Source: Cycas panzhihuaensis (taxonomy: Eukaryota > Cycadophyta). From it: a stretch of 64,000 nucleotides of DNA. The notes beneath the pieces were generated by a model, which worked only from the letters and a program-made list of their open reading frames with translations, searched no databases and had not been told where the DNA came from. The stretch is taken from positions 117,559,741 to 117,623,740 of the forward strand of contig CM041465.1 of the NCBI GenBank assembly GCA_023213395.1, written 5' to 3'. The position numbers were made by a program, and so were the translations under genes. Below are positions 1-11,216 of the stretch, piece by piece (within the stretch, counting starts at the first letter, position 1; each line of letters begins with the position of its first letter).

Positions 1-2960
1 TTTATTCCATTTAGGCACCCCTTGTCTACTCATCTTAGCTTAGATATGAGATTAATTGAATCCCTTTAGTCCTTACTTAGCATCATTGCCCTCTTCTCAT
101 CGTACTCTCACCGTGCACCTCTTATCCACATTGTTTTACATAGTATATACATTTCTTAATCACGTTTTTTAATCTCTTTCATCCCGATTTACATGGAGGA
201 CCCATTGTCTCTCTCTTAACATGGAGATTCAACTAGTATCAACTTGATTGTCATCAATTATCTACTCTGGTTTGCATATATTTAGTTGCACAGGTCAGCA
301 TGTAGAGCAATTTATCATCTTTTTAATTTAATTAATATAATTACAAAGGTTTAAAGAAATTTAACCATTCTTTATAAATTTTCAAGTCCATTTGTAAAAA
401 GGTTAGGCCTCTTAAGGGCCTCAACCCCCAGTCCCATGACCCCATGTGACTTGGTAGCTTTGTTTTAAAGGGGGCATTTCAACCTTATAAAAATTTTTCT
501 TTTATTTTTTAAATTTATTTTTCATATATAGGGTACTTGGAATTTTTTTTCTATATCTTCTCATTGGAGTACCGGTTCCTGATAAAACCTATTCCATCAT
601 GACCAAAATTTTGAGGGATATAACCTAAACTAGGTACTTATTGATTTTGGATCGGATTTGACATATTTGTAATGGTTTAGAATCAACCTATTTTTCAACC
701 TTTGATTTATTAATATAAAGAGGACCTCTCACTATTTTTAGAATAACTCTTCTATTTAACATTAGATTTCAAATCCATCAGTTTTGTTGGAAAGTTGACT
801 CATTTCTCCTTGTACTGATATATTTATTTGTAAGTTTTAAAGTATTTTTGTAGATGTTGAAAGCTAATAAAGTTAAAGTACTTAAGTGCTCCTAATTCTT
901 CATTATTTCATGTTTTTTGAACATTATTTCTCAAGTTTAATTAACTTAAGGCATATTAAGAAGCTTTTAATTTATATCTGATCTTCTTTACATTATTTCA
1001 TAAAGTTTTATCAGCATTTGATAATCTTTTGAGCCCCCTAGCTTTGGTTAAGCCCCAAAAAGAGGTCATTTCACTTGATCATTAATATCTTGAGTTAAAG
1101 GAGCCTGTTTTCCAAATGGTCAAATTCGTTGGAAAGATATTTTAATATTTTTCAATCTAGTATAGTTTCATTTAAATCTAATATTGTTTAGTAAAACTTT
1201 AGAGCTGGTAAACTTGAACATCTAATTTTACCTTAACAGCCTTATTTCCTTAACTCTCCAAGGAGTTTTTATTTCAAACATATTATATTTACTTTATTAA
1301 TTATTCATTATACATGTTTGAAGCTTTTATTTAGATCTTATATAGTTTTTCTAAGTTAATTTATAGCAAAAATTAGATTTCATACACCTAAAGCAATCAA
1401 CAAGTGAAGTGGGTTTACGTATTAAAACATGTATATTTATTTATATTGAACTCTTTTATTGGTTTTTCTTAATATTTTTCATCTTTTAAAGAAAAAATAT
1501 ATGTATTTTAGAATTTCTACCTTATACATCTTTACTTGTGATAAAAAAGATAGTAAATTATCTTGCATATATTTGAAAATGAATTCATTTCATTTTTAAT
1601 TGACTTACTTGAGTCACTTATCTTTATTGGAAAACTTTAAGATTTACTCAAATACTTCTTTGAACTAAACACAATTTGAATTTATATTTGCTAAAAACAT
1701 TTGGAAGAGGCATATACATCCTTATTGTTTCTTCATCATATCAAATAGAAAAAGGAAGGTGCATTTCATTAATATTATTTATTTGAAGAAAAGTTTATTA
1801 GTTGTTTATTTTTAATAAGAAAGTTATCTTGTTCAAAGCACTTCTTCTTATTTGATTGTTATATTTCAAAGAGTATTTAGAATCATACATCCTAAGTTCA
1901 TTGGTTCATTAGTTTTCCTATTCATTCTAAAGGCATATTTCTTGAAAAGTACATAACACAAGCATAATTACAAGTCATTTCTTAACCATTATATGCATCA
2001 AAATTTCACTTGTTAGAAGCCTTATTGATTTATTTTTTTACTTATAAAGGTTGCATCTAGTTGCTTGTGCACTTTATGTTCAGAAGAACATTTCAATTTC
2101 AAATGTATCATCTCTGTTTTAGAAGTTATTGCTTGAATATTTCCTTCAAAAGTTTATTATATCATTTATTCAATCTTGGTTAGAGGATATTATTCTTCAT
2201 TTAAGTTATTTCTTTGTATATAAAAAGAACCTTTAAAAACCATAAGATCACATTATTGATTAATTTATTTTCATATTAATAAGATAATTCCAAATTAAAC
2301 CACCTCTATTTTCTAGCCTTGTAAGGGGAATGATTAGGACCCCTGAAGTTACCACCTCACATAAGCTAATTAGCCTACTCATATTAGATGAGGATAGCCA
2401 CTAGCTATTAGGTGTATTCAGTGGCAAGTTGAGGTGTAAAACCTATTCTATTTTTGGTGTTTAAAGACCAAGGCTAGACTTGGAGAGGGTGAGTGCCTTG
2501 GTTCGAGTAGCCTTCACTGCTAGATCTATCACTAGGCATAAGTCTGGCATAGGTGGGTCCACAATTTAGGCGAGTGTAAAATCCTTCTTAGTAGCCCATG
2601 TACTGAGGTATATAGATCCTATTACTCACATACTGGTATATTGGGTCCCTGTTTTCTCATCTATGGGTAGGTGCCACTAGACATAATAGAAATCGAAGGA
2701 TTCCCTAGGAGAACCCTAAACTTAGAGCCTAGTAGCCTTATTAGGTACTAGTTTATTTATTCAAAACATTGGTTAAAACCTTAGGTTATTCAACCTTTAT
2801 GCAAATTTCAAATATAAAGCTTTTTTTAAACTTCAAATTCAAATCCTTTTTTGAAATTCAACTTCAACTTTTGTAAACTTAATCCTTACTTGTCACTCTT
2901 ATTTAACAAAACCTTAGTTTAACATGACTTCCAATTTCAGTAACATGATTATCCTTAAAT
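1..2960. other. AT-rich intergenic stretch, no gene seen
   Basis: This stretch is strongly AT-rich with short homopolymer runs and no open frame of useful length on either strand. I see no domain, RNA gene or terminal repeat that I can pair with another part of the window. From about 2300 the base composition becomes slightly more mixed and the text could be the leader or a very old 5' LTR of the copia element that follows, but no matching 3' LTR lies in the window, so this is only a guess. Confidence 0.6.
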
Positions 2961-2989
2961 TTGTCAGAAATAATTTCCTAAATTAGAGT

Positions 2990-3900
2990 AGGAGGATGAG
3001 ACCCATCCTCATAGCTAATGACATATGAAAAATTATAAAGATAAGATACAATGAACTAAGTCAAAATCCATCTGATGCAGAAAAGGCTACCTAGAAGGAG
3101 AATGTTAAAAAGGACAATGAAGCATTAGTATTCATCTTCTATGCACTTGAAGACCATGTGTTCCCATGTGTTAGTGAATTAGTTAAGTCAAAGGAAGTTT
3201 CAGACACCTTACAGTTAATACATAAAAGAGCAACCTCTTCTAAACTTCAGAATTTAAGGAGCAAGTTTGAAAAGTTACGCATGATGCCCAACGAATCTAT
3301 AACAGAGTTTATGACCAAAGTATAATACATAGTAAGCCAAATGAGGTCTCTTAGAGATACCCTAACTAAATAATGGGTAGTTGAATAGATCCTTAGATGT
3401 GTTAGTACAGTCAGATGCTTTGAAAATAGTTGCCACTAGTATAAGTGTCTCAAAGGATCTAAGCACTCTAAAAGTAGAACAATTTAGTGCTATGATTATG
3501 TCTATAGAGGAACAATAAAGTATAAGTGAGTCTCTAGAACATGCCTTTTCCATAAAGGCTTATCTTCAATCCAACTCTCAAGTAGAAACTTCAAGGAGAA
3601 AAGAATCACCTCCAAGAAGAAAGGTTAGAAATCCTAGAAGGGATACTAGGAAAGATCCTCCAAGATATTAAGCCCCTCAATAAAGGAGGCAAGGAGGACC
3701 CCAATAGAATGACAACCCTCCAAGGAATACAAATCAAATGAGACAATTTGAGTATCATACTTGTTGCCCTAATTGCCAAGGAAATCCTCAATCTTCAAGG
3801 TCAAACCAAGAATATTATGAAAATAGACCAAGAGAAAACCCTCCTCAACCTTATGAGGAAAGGGAAAGATCCTTTAATATTGATCGATCTCATCCAAGAA
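2990..3900 (+). pseudogene. gag: Ty1/copia gag remnant
   Basis: From about 3029 the + strand can be read for some 95 residues with few stops. It contains ALEDHVFPCVSELVKSKEV, then a leucine-rich helical stretch ending FEKLRMMPNESITEFMTKV and YIVSQMRSL, which is the pattern of the copia gag (retrotrans_gag/UBN2-type) capsid domain. Beyond 3360 the frame decays, with many stops, but lysine- and serine-rich text continues to the zinc-knuckle region near 3940-3990, where only a few knuckle residues survive (an H and a final KDKCF). Gag would form the virus-like particle and package element RNA. No start codon can be chosen. Confidence 0.75.
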
Positions 3901-3915
3901 GCTGAATCTTAAGTT

Positions 3916-4480
3916 ATGGAAGGAAAGATCCATTATATTACAGATATTGGCATAGTAGTTTCCACAATAAAGATAAATGCTTCTCAAAATATGGACCACC
4001 TACTAGAGGGCATGCTCAAAATACATCTAAGTCAAAGGATAATAATAGATTATTCCTATCTAATTTTATTGCTAAGGAGGAAGAAAATGATAGCTGGTAC
4101 ATCGATTTAGGATGCTCAACTCACATGACCTACAAAGAACATTTGTTTCGTACCTTGGATAAAAATAGAAAAGGATCCATTATATTTGGAGACAATACCT
4201 CCCATGAATTAGTTGGGAGAGGTAATATAGCTTTGATGACTAATATGGGTGAATATAGACATCTAGATGATGTCTTGTATGTCCTTGCTCTAAGGAAAAA
4301 CTTACTATTAATAGGACATATAATGGGACAAGACTATAAAGTGATTTTTAACAATGGTGAGTGTGTTATCAAAGATAAAAGAAGAAATAAAGCTATTGTT
4401 GCCAAAGGAAAAATGACTAAGGATTGCCTATTCAAACTTATTCTCACTCCATTAGATACATATGCCTTAAGAACTTTAGC
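3916..4480 (+). pseudogene. Ty1/copia protease region
   Basis: After a ruined zinc knuckle (near 3940-3990), the frame from about 4083 reads SWYIDLGCSTHMT. This matches the copia aspartic protease motif, normally a WxxDSG(C/A)(S/T)xHMT form; the catalytic Asp is kept but the usual DSG is DLG, a single-base change likely to spoil activity. Downstream text (GDNTSHELVGRGNI, LDDVLYVLALRKNLL) is the rest of the protease and its link to integrase and reads without stops to 4589. The enzyme would cleave the Gag-Pol polyprotein. It flows directly into the integrase zinc-binding domain. Confidence 0.85.
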
Positions 4481-5375
4481 TACAATGGATAGTGACTTGT
4501 GGCATAAAAGGTTTGGTCATCTCAACTGTAATAGCATGGAACTTATAAAATGGATGGACATGGTCAATGGTTTACCACACATTGATTGAAATAAAAACTT
4601 GTGTGAAAGGTGTCTTCTTGGTAAACACCATAGAGAAAGCTTTCTAAATTATAGTCATCGAGTATCTGACCCACTTCAACTGGTATACATAAATATTTGT
4701 GGACCTATGAATACTCCTTCCCTAGCAGGTGTAAAATATTTCATCACCTTCATTGATGACTTCACAAAGAAGACATGGGTTTTCTTCCTAAAATATAAAT
4801 TAGATGCCTTCGACTACTTTGTTGACTTCAAAACCTCTTTGAAGCAATAGAGTGGATATAAACTTCTATCTTTGAAATCATATAATAGAGGAGAGTTTAC
4901 ATCCTATACATTCAAGGACTATTATATATACCATAGGATCAGAAGACAATTCACTAACCCCTACACCCCATAATAAAATGGTGTAGTGGAAAGGAAGAAT
5001 CAAACTATAATTAAAATGACAAGGTATATGCTTAAAGATAAGAATTTGGGCCATGAATTTTGGGTTGAAGTAGTTCACACAATCGTCTACTTACTTAATA
5101 AATGCTCCACCAAAGCACTTGGGTGGAAAACTCCAGAAGAAGCTTGGACTAGTTATAAACCAAGTATACATCATCTCAGGGTATTTGGATGTCTTACATA
5201 TGCCCACATTCCTGATAAAAAAAGATCAAAATTGAATGACCATAGTATCAAATATATCTTTATTAGTTATAGTAAAACTTTTAAGTCTTATAAGGTATAT
5301 GATCCAAAATCAAGAAAAGTTATGTTAAGCAGAGATGTCAAGTTTAAGGAAGATACCCACTATCAAGATAATTAA
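4480..5375 (+). pseudogene. Ty1/copia integrase remnant
   Basis: The zinc-binding HHCC domain is seen as LWHKRFGHLN (4498-4530) followed by LCERCLLGKHH near 4599-4634. The catalytic core follows: LVYINICGP, where the first catalytic Asp (usually HTDxCGP) is now Asn, then FITFIDDFTKKTWVFFLK. A stop falls at 4848, and a second pair of stops lies before NGVVERKNQTI, which contains the catalytic Glu (from about 4980). The C-terminal part (TPEEAWTSYKPSIHHLRVFGC and the KVMLSRDVKFKED region) is well kept to 5375. Integrase would insert the cDNA. Loss of a catalytic Asp plus internal stops makes it dead. Confidence 0.92.
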
Positions 5376-5639
5376 GAAAAGAAGAAGGATATTACCATAA
5401 ATTTTGATACATCTTCTAAGTCCAAATATATGCCTTCTATGTTTAATTCTAGGAGAAGCATCCATAAACCTAGTGGAGAGGGAATTTCAACTCAACCTCC
5501 ACCACCATACCTACCTAAATAGGTTCATAACAACAATGATTTGGGAGATATTTTGGATAACAATAGAAGATCCACATCACATAGGGTTAACTTTACCCTA
5601 ATGAGAAAAGTATTAGAGACTCATGAGCCTCAAATCTTT

Positions 5640-6216
5640 ACTGAGACTAATCTATATAAATGTTGACAAAAAGCTATGGAAGATGAGTATAATTCCATTA
5701 TTAAGAATGACACATGGGAGCTTGTTGAATTACCCCTAAATAAGAAAACTATTAGTATAAAATGGGTCTATAAGACCAAGTTTTGATCAAATGGTTCCAT
5801 TGACAAATATAAAACTAGATTGGTTGCAAAAAGGTATGCTCAAAGAGAAGACATGGACTATATAAAAACCTTTACCCCTGTTGCAAGGATGGAATCTGTT
5901 TGAATGATGAGGAGTCTAGCAACCCAAATGGATTGGAAAGTGTATCAAATAGATGTCAAAAGTGTTTTCCTAAATGGCTACATTAAAGAAGACATCTATG
6001 TCACTCAACCCCTCAATTTTGAAGTCAGGGGGGAAGAGTACAAAGTGTATAAACTAAAAAATGCACTATATGGTCTAAAATAAGCATCTAGGGCTTGGTA
6101 TTCCTACATAGACAAGTATTTGAGAGATCAAGTGTTTGAGAGATTTCAGGAAGATCCAAACTTATATACTCAAATTAAGGGAAGTTCAATCTTGATTGTA
6201 GGTCTTTATGTAGATG
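5640..6216 (+). pseudogene. Ty1/copia reverse transcriptase, 5' part, cut at YVDD
   Basis: The text includes EDEYNSIIKNDTWELVELP, KWVYKTKF, YKTRLVAKRYAQREDMDY, FTPVARMESV, QIDVKSVFLNGYIKEDIYV and YKLKNALYGLK, all classical copia reverse transcriptase blocks in the right order, with in-frame stops at about 5783, 5900 and 6080. The first catalytic Asp (QIDVK) is present. The active-site motif begins at 6207 with Tyr-Val-Asp codons (TAT GTA GAT) and the next codon is cut after its first base at 6216, where the LTR of element O begins. The rest of the domain lies at 51441-51635. Confidence 0.93.
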
Positions 6217-9028
6217 CACCTATGGGGTAGTAACCACACTTAGTTGAGATTTGGTCAATCAACAGAAAATCTCTGAAACAAGAATCAACTTGGTAAGTGG
6301 AGGAAATCACTCGAAAAGGGCATCCACACATCGGAATGCAGGTTTGAGACTCGTGAATGGTACACAACTCCCTTCTGGGTAACTCAACTTTGGTTTGGGG
6401 GGTGGAAGAAATGAGGAATACCCTTGGTTTCCCAAGTAACCTCAATGGATAGACCCTCCTGCCCACTGATGGCTGAAGGAGGGAGATGAAATAAGGTGAG
6501 GGAATGATTCCTCGCATAGGATAAAAAAGGGGGTTTTTCCTTCAAAAGTAAAGAAAGGACACATTAATGGAAGCACACTCATTTTATTTGCTAATGCAAT
6601 ATCCTCACTCTCCTTTGTTTTCAAATGCAAGAAAGTAAGGAACTAGTTGTGAGGTTACAAGGCACATGCAAGAGATGCTAGCCTAAGTCAGAACACGTGC
6701 AACAAGCAAGAATGCAAATCAAGATGGCTTCCACTTTATGGACTTTCTTAAATGGGAAAGCAAAATAAATATGTGCAAGTAATGAATGAAAGTTCTCTTT
6801 TCTTCTTTTCTTTTTATGTATTACGCATGTAGGTAAACAAGCTTAAGCAAGAGAGTAAGTGAAAAAAGAGAATAAGTGGTGTACCTAATGAACCAGGCGG
6901 TTGGAGGAGCGCTTCTCCTTTTGTCACATTCACCTTCCTATTGTTGTTCTTAGACATGAGCTATATGATATGGTGATACTAGGGGCCTCCTTACCTTCCC
7001 CAAGTTTGAAAGGAAAAAGGCAGAAAAGAAAGAAGGAAAGAACTATGCAAAAGATTTAAAGGTAAGATTGGAGAGAAGGGCAAGAACATACCTGGGTTGA
7101 TGCACTTCCTCCCTTCTACACACGCAACGAAGAGGAGACCTATAATCAAATGATGTTTCCTCTTCCCATGGGTCTGATAGGGTATAAAATGTATGCATAT
7201 ATGAAATATATATATATAAAATAAAGTAAGTTACCCTAACCAAAAGGAACCTTTTGCATTCAAAAGACAACCTTCAACTTCTCTTTATACAAGAAAAGAT
7301 AAGAAAGGAAAAAGGGATGGTTAGCCTTGGAATGTCTAACCCTCCAAGATCATAAACCTCCATGCTAATTAAGCACAAGTATAATAAGAAAAGATGGTGC
7401 AATCAAGGTTAGATGTATGGGTGACAAGTTGTAGCAAAGTTTAAAATATTGTTACTATTGCAAAAGTTGTGATGTGCGACTTTTACAACCTCTAACTAAT
7501 ATAACACCCAAAGGTAGGTAAGGTTTGACTAGGGGCTACAATTCTTGCCCATATAAGGCATATGTAGCTAGGAGAAAGCACAACAATAGGATACGTATGT
7601 TGCTATTAGTAATGACCTCTCTTCTGAGAGCTCTTTAGCAACCCAAGGGAAGCATGGAGGAGAAAGAGTAAAGAGGAGAAGGGGGCTGCCCTTAAGGAGA
7701 AGGCTAGCTGGGTTATGGAACCCACCTTGACTACTTTCACTCACCCTTTTGAGACCTCTTCCTTACTGCCTCCTTGGGGAAACTAGAAAAGAGCTAAAAG
7801 GAATAATGGACAAATAGGAAAAGAGGAGGGGTTGCCTCCCATGTGTAATAGAAAAACTAAGAAAGAGGGGTATTGTAAGGTATTCAGATCACTTTTCAAC
7901 AACTTAAAGGGAGAAAAGTGAAATAAAGGGGAAGGAATACCTACTATAGGTAGTCTAAGAGTAGATTTACCTAAGAAAGTAGGGAAGAAGGGTAACCCTA
8001 CAAGGTTTGCAGGTGAAACCCTATGGACGCTGCAAGATCTGAAGACAAGTGTGATAGTTCTGCTTGGAGACAAGCTTGGAGCATATCTTTCCTTGAGGCA
8101 GCCTTATTTCATACCTACTACTATAGATCTAGAGTTGTAGAGGGTTGATCTCAGGCTAGAGAGCTGGTATGCCGATTGTTGTAGGGTATTTATGTAGGGA
8201 GTTGTGAGGAATGAGTGAGAGAGAGAATTTTGAGCATGGGAAGAGGAAGAAATTAGAGTCCTTTTGGGTTTTAAACTTAACCCTAGCTCAACCAAGTGAT
8301 TAGGGTTTGGCTGGGGCCAGGAATACGCCTCTTCCATGTGGTAAATTTACAGTAAATTTAAAATTTACAGTGAAAAATTTAAAAAATAATATGTGATAGT
8401 CATCTCATGGTAAACTTCATGGTATCGCAAAGTTTATAATAGTACCACAATCTTACCGTGATACAACAATAACATAGGTAAAACAAAAGAAAGAAGAGGT
8501 TGGGAACCCAAAGGGAGGTACCTTAGGTGAAATGGAGGCATGACACTCTATCTGGGTAGTAAGAGATAATCATAGGACTAAAGAGGCCCATGTTGGATGA
8601 AGTACTAAAGACAAGAAGTTCCCAAAAAGTCAGTAAACAAGTGAGGAAATGTCAACCATACCTAGGCGAGGTGCTAGAGGTTGAGGTGTGTCAATGGAAT
8701 CATGAGTGGATCACAAGGGCTGATCTGTGCTTGGGATGATGTAGAGATATGTAGGAGGGTTGTGGAGTACCATGGGATCCATGTCCCTAGATGGTCATAG
8801 TCTAAAATGATATCATGTAGCATGATCAAGCAGTGGATGCATAATGGTCGTGTAAATAAACTAGTCAATCATGCAATGAAAACAAAGAGGCACTTCAATT
8901 TACCTTTTTTGAATTGACCAACGCAAAGGATAGAAGCATACCTACACTTACCTAAGTTGACTTGTCCATACCCACCTACACTTACCTAAGTTGACTTGTC
9001 CATATCCATTCCCGGTAGCTGGGAAACA
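6217..9028 (-). repeat. 3' LTR of element O
   Basis: This 2.8-kb segment matches 48656-51441 base for base over long stretches in the same orientation, for example the CTATGGGGTAGTAACCACAC region at the left and the CCGGTAGCTGGGAAACA end at 9011-9028. On the - strand it begins TGTTTCCCAGC. Its far end (6217) lacks the outer 8 bases present in the other LTR, apparently lost in a small deletion at the junction with the copia element. Visible divergence from the 5' LTR is several percent or more, so the insertion is old. Short open frames inside it (for example - strand 8104-8337) are not supported as genes. Confidence 0.92.
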
Positions 9029-9041
9029 CTGCCCCCTTGAC
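9029..9041 (-). other. Polypurine tract of element O
   Basis: On the - strand the bases just before the 3' LTR read GTCAAGGGGGCAG, a purine-rich run ending exactly where TGTTTCCC begins. That is the expected place and composition of the plus-strand primer. The same tract stands at 58265-58277 before the LTR of element R. Confidence 0.85.
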
Positions 9042-9617
9042 AATAGAACCTTGTTACTCGAAAGTACAATGTGATGATGAATGCTAGCAACAAAATGTTA
9101 ACAATATATATATACAAACAAACATAACAATGCTGTGAGCCAAGGGTGACAACGAGTGTCGTGGAAGAATGTGTGGGCATGAAGATGAGCGAGAGGTGAC
9201 ATAGGGGCTATTTGTGTCACCCTATAGTCTATTGGTAAAGATAACGGATGAGGAGGATGCCCCCATCGTAAGAGTACAAGGAAAAAGGTGATTATAACCA
9301 CAAACATGATTGAACAGATGTTATGCATGGGATGTTATTTACATAAGCAAGTCAAAATAATAGGGATTATATTCCAAGAGTGGTGCTAAGGATAGAGTAA
9401 AGAAACAAACCTAGTGGTCACCATAGTTTAAACTTATTAGTGGCTAGCTTTCGAAGGTGCTAACATATCGTGATATAAAGGAAGGGATGACTCAAGACTT
9501 GGGTGCCTAGGTGACCAGACAAGTCTCTCAAGGGGGTTCACTGAGGAGAGGGAGGTGACACTCAAGGATAAGATGAACAAGGTTGTTCACCTCAGCATTG
9601 TGATCCTGAGGAATGTG
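9042..9617. other. Non-coding link between second RNase H and LTR of O
   Basis: No frame is conserved here. The stretch holds a short TA run (9103-9113) at the same place where element R has its long TA microsatellite, and otherwise matches the 58278-58824 region of R in outline. Confidence 0.6.
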
Positions 9618-10028
9618 TCAAATATTAACGGAAGAGAAACAAGCCATAAGAGACCTAGTAGTCAAGGCGAGGGCCCTCAGGCATGGGTAACACACCTGGT
9701 AGACTTGGGTGAGATGGGACACTACAACCTGAGAGTCACAAAAGAGAATGATGGGTTCACGATGGAAGCAGAGCACATCAGTAAGAGCCTCAATAATAGT
9801 TGTGTATTTAGCTTCGTTATTGGTGGGCTCAGAGAGGAAGACTTCAAAATGTATATAGTCATACCCAAAGGGGTCATGGAGAATCCATACGGTAGCAAAA
9901 GGGCCTAGGTTGCCGTCACTTCCATCGTTGGTGAAGATGAGTAATATCATGATAGAAAAGATAGAGACCTCAATAAGGCAAATAAGGAAAAAGAGTGCCA
10001 GTAGGGTTAATGAGCAAAGAGGACTCAA
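9618..10028 (-). pseudogene. Second (archaeal-type) RNase H of element O
   Basis: The 136-codon frame reads IFTNDGSDGNLGP, then TNNEAKYTTIIEALTDVL, then FCDSQVVVSHLTQVYQ. This is the RNase HI fold with the three acidic positions of the D-E-D set: the first at FT(N/D)DGS, the second normally Glu in NNxAEY (here Lys, a G-to-A change), and the third Asp in CDSQVVV. It is distinct from the gypsy RNase H fused to reverse transcriptase near 15380-15750. In Tat elements such an extra domain (aRNH) is known and is thought to help degrade RNA in the RNA-DNA hybrid. Position downstream of integrase, next to the 3' LTR, is shared with R, C1 and C2. The Glu-to-Lys change suggests this copy is dead. Confidence 0.85.
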
Positions 10029-10089
10029 TGAGATGAAACAATCATGAGGGACTCAAGTGGCTATCGATAGAGGCTATAAAAGATAGGAG

Positions 10090-11216
10090 GACCCAAGGAT
10101 AAGACTACCCAAGGACAAGGAGACTGACCCAGCAGATGAGAAAGAAAAGACAGTGAAAAGGCCCTTCTAGGTCCCAAAGGTCACTTGAGGGAGTGAGGAG
10201 TGGTCTCAGATAGGGAGGGTGCTTCCTTTGGGAGCCCTAGAGGTACGAACAGGCGATGAAACTGGGTTCAAGATGAAAAAACGAGCCAAATGAGTATAAA
10301 CATGGGTATATTTAGAGATAGTATGAAAATTGAGGCAGAAGGGGCCTTGTAAGACCAAAGGGGGCATCATAAATACACTTGAAGGGTGAGAAGAAAAGAA
10401 GGCCACGGAGGCGAAATGGGAGATGGACCTAGAAGGCAAAGGTGGCAAGGGGAGAGAGATGATCCCAAGGGCTATTATGGTAAGAGAAAAGGAGGAGGTA
10501 CCCGTTGGGGCCCCCGCCTATATAAGGAAAACTCAATGAAAACAAGATTTATTTTCACAGGCTCACAATTGATCTGGACCTCTTTTCCTTACGTAGCAGA
10601 GTGCCGCCCAACTTCAGAGGCACGTGGAGGGAGATTGGGCCATTGGGTCAAGGTTAGGAGATAGTTGTTAGGACCCGAGAGATGAGATGGTGATGACTAG
10701 CCAAATCCAATAAGTGGATCGCCCCCTACCTTTTCCATTTCGTCAATTGAAATTGATGTGTTTTTTAAGTTTGTGTTAGGTAATTTTGGCCACTTAAGGG
10801 CATATTGAGATCTCCTGGAGCTTGATTTAGGCCCATAGAGAGGGAGGACTAGGGCATTAAGTAGCCCTAGTCCTAGTAGGCTTGAGTGTGGCTCACCCAA
10901 GAAAACATTTTAGGTTTTGTGAGCATAATCCTCCCTTTTATGGGGGGTGTAGCTAGCCCCATGGAAAAGATTGCGGTGCCATAAAATTTACCATGGGGCC
11001 ACTGAGAATGCACTAAAAACTCAGTGGGACGCCATGCTAAACTCCACGATACTATAAAGTTTAACACAGGGCGAAGACCTGCAAACTAAAAAAAGTAAAG
11101 AATTAGCCCAAAAGAGTACCAAACTCAGCCATGAGGGGGTGAGGGGCAATCTTGAGGGTAGGTAGATGGTCGCAGAGGTATCCTGACTAGTTTTTTGCAT
11201 GCTTGATAGGTAGTTA
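10090..11216 (+). promoter_or_regulatory. Upstream non-coding region of antisense PMD gene in O
   Basis: This stretch precedes the PMD frame and is alignable with 59190-60290 of element R. It contains ATTGCGGTGCCAT and a degenerate inverted repeat near 11035-11070 that corresponds to the perfect 28-base palindrome at 60111-60138 in R. I see no reliable TATA box. Calling it a promoter is inference from its place between two divergent gene blocks. Confidence 0.35.

Larger units (their letters stand above)
2990..6216 (+). mobile_element. Ty1/copia retrotransposon, left part, decayed
   Basis: Gag, protease, integrase and reverse transcriptase follow one another on the + strand in the order PR-IN-RT, which defines Ty1/copia. 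The coding text is mostly collinear and in one frame but carries many stop codons, most explained by C-to-T or G-to-A changes (for example CAA to TAA). The element stops at 6216 inside the reverse transcriptase active site, where element O begins, and resumes at 51441. No LTR of this element can be recognised in the window. RNase H and the 3' LTR are missing altogether. Confidence 0.93.

Noticed and set aside
9555-9908. A 117-codon + strand frame.
   Set aside because: Complement of the second RNase H, whose - strand reading has the DGS, NNxAxY and CDSQ motifs.
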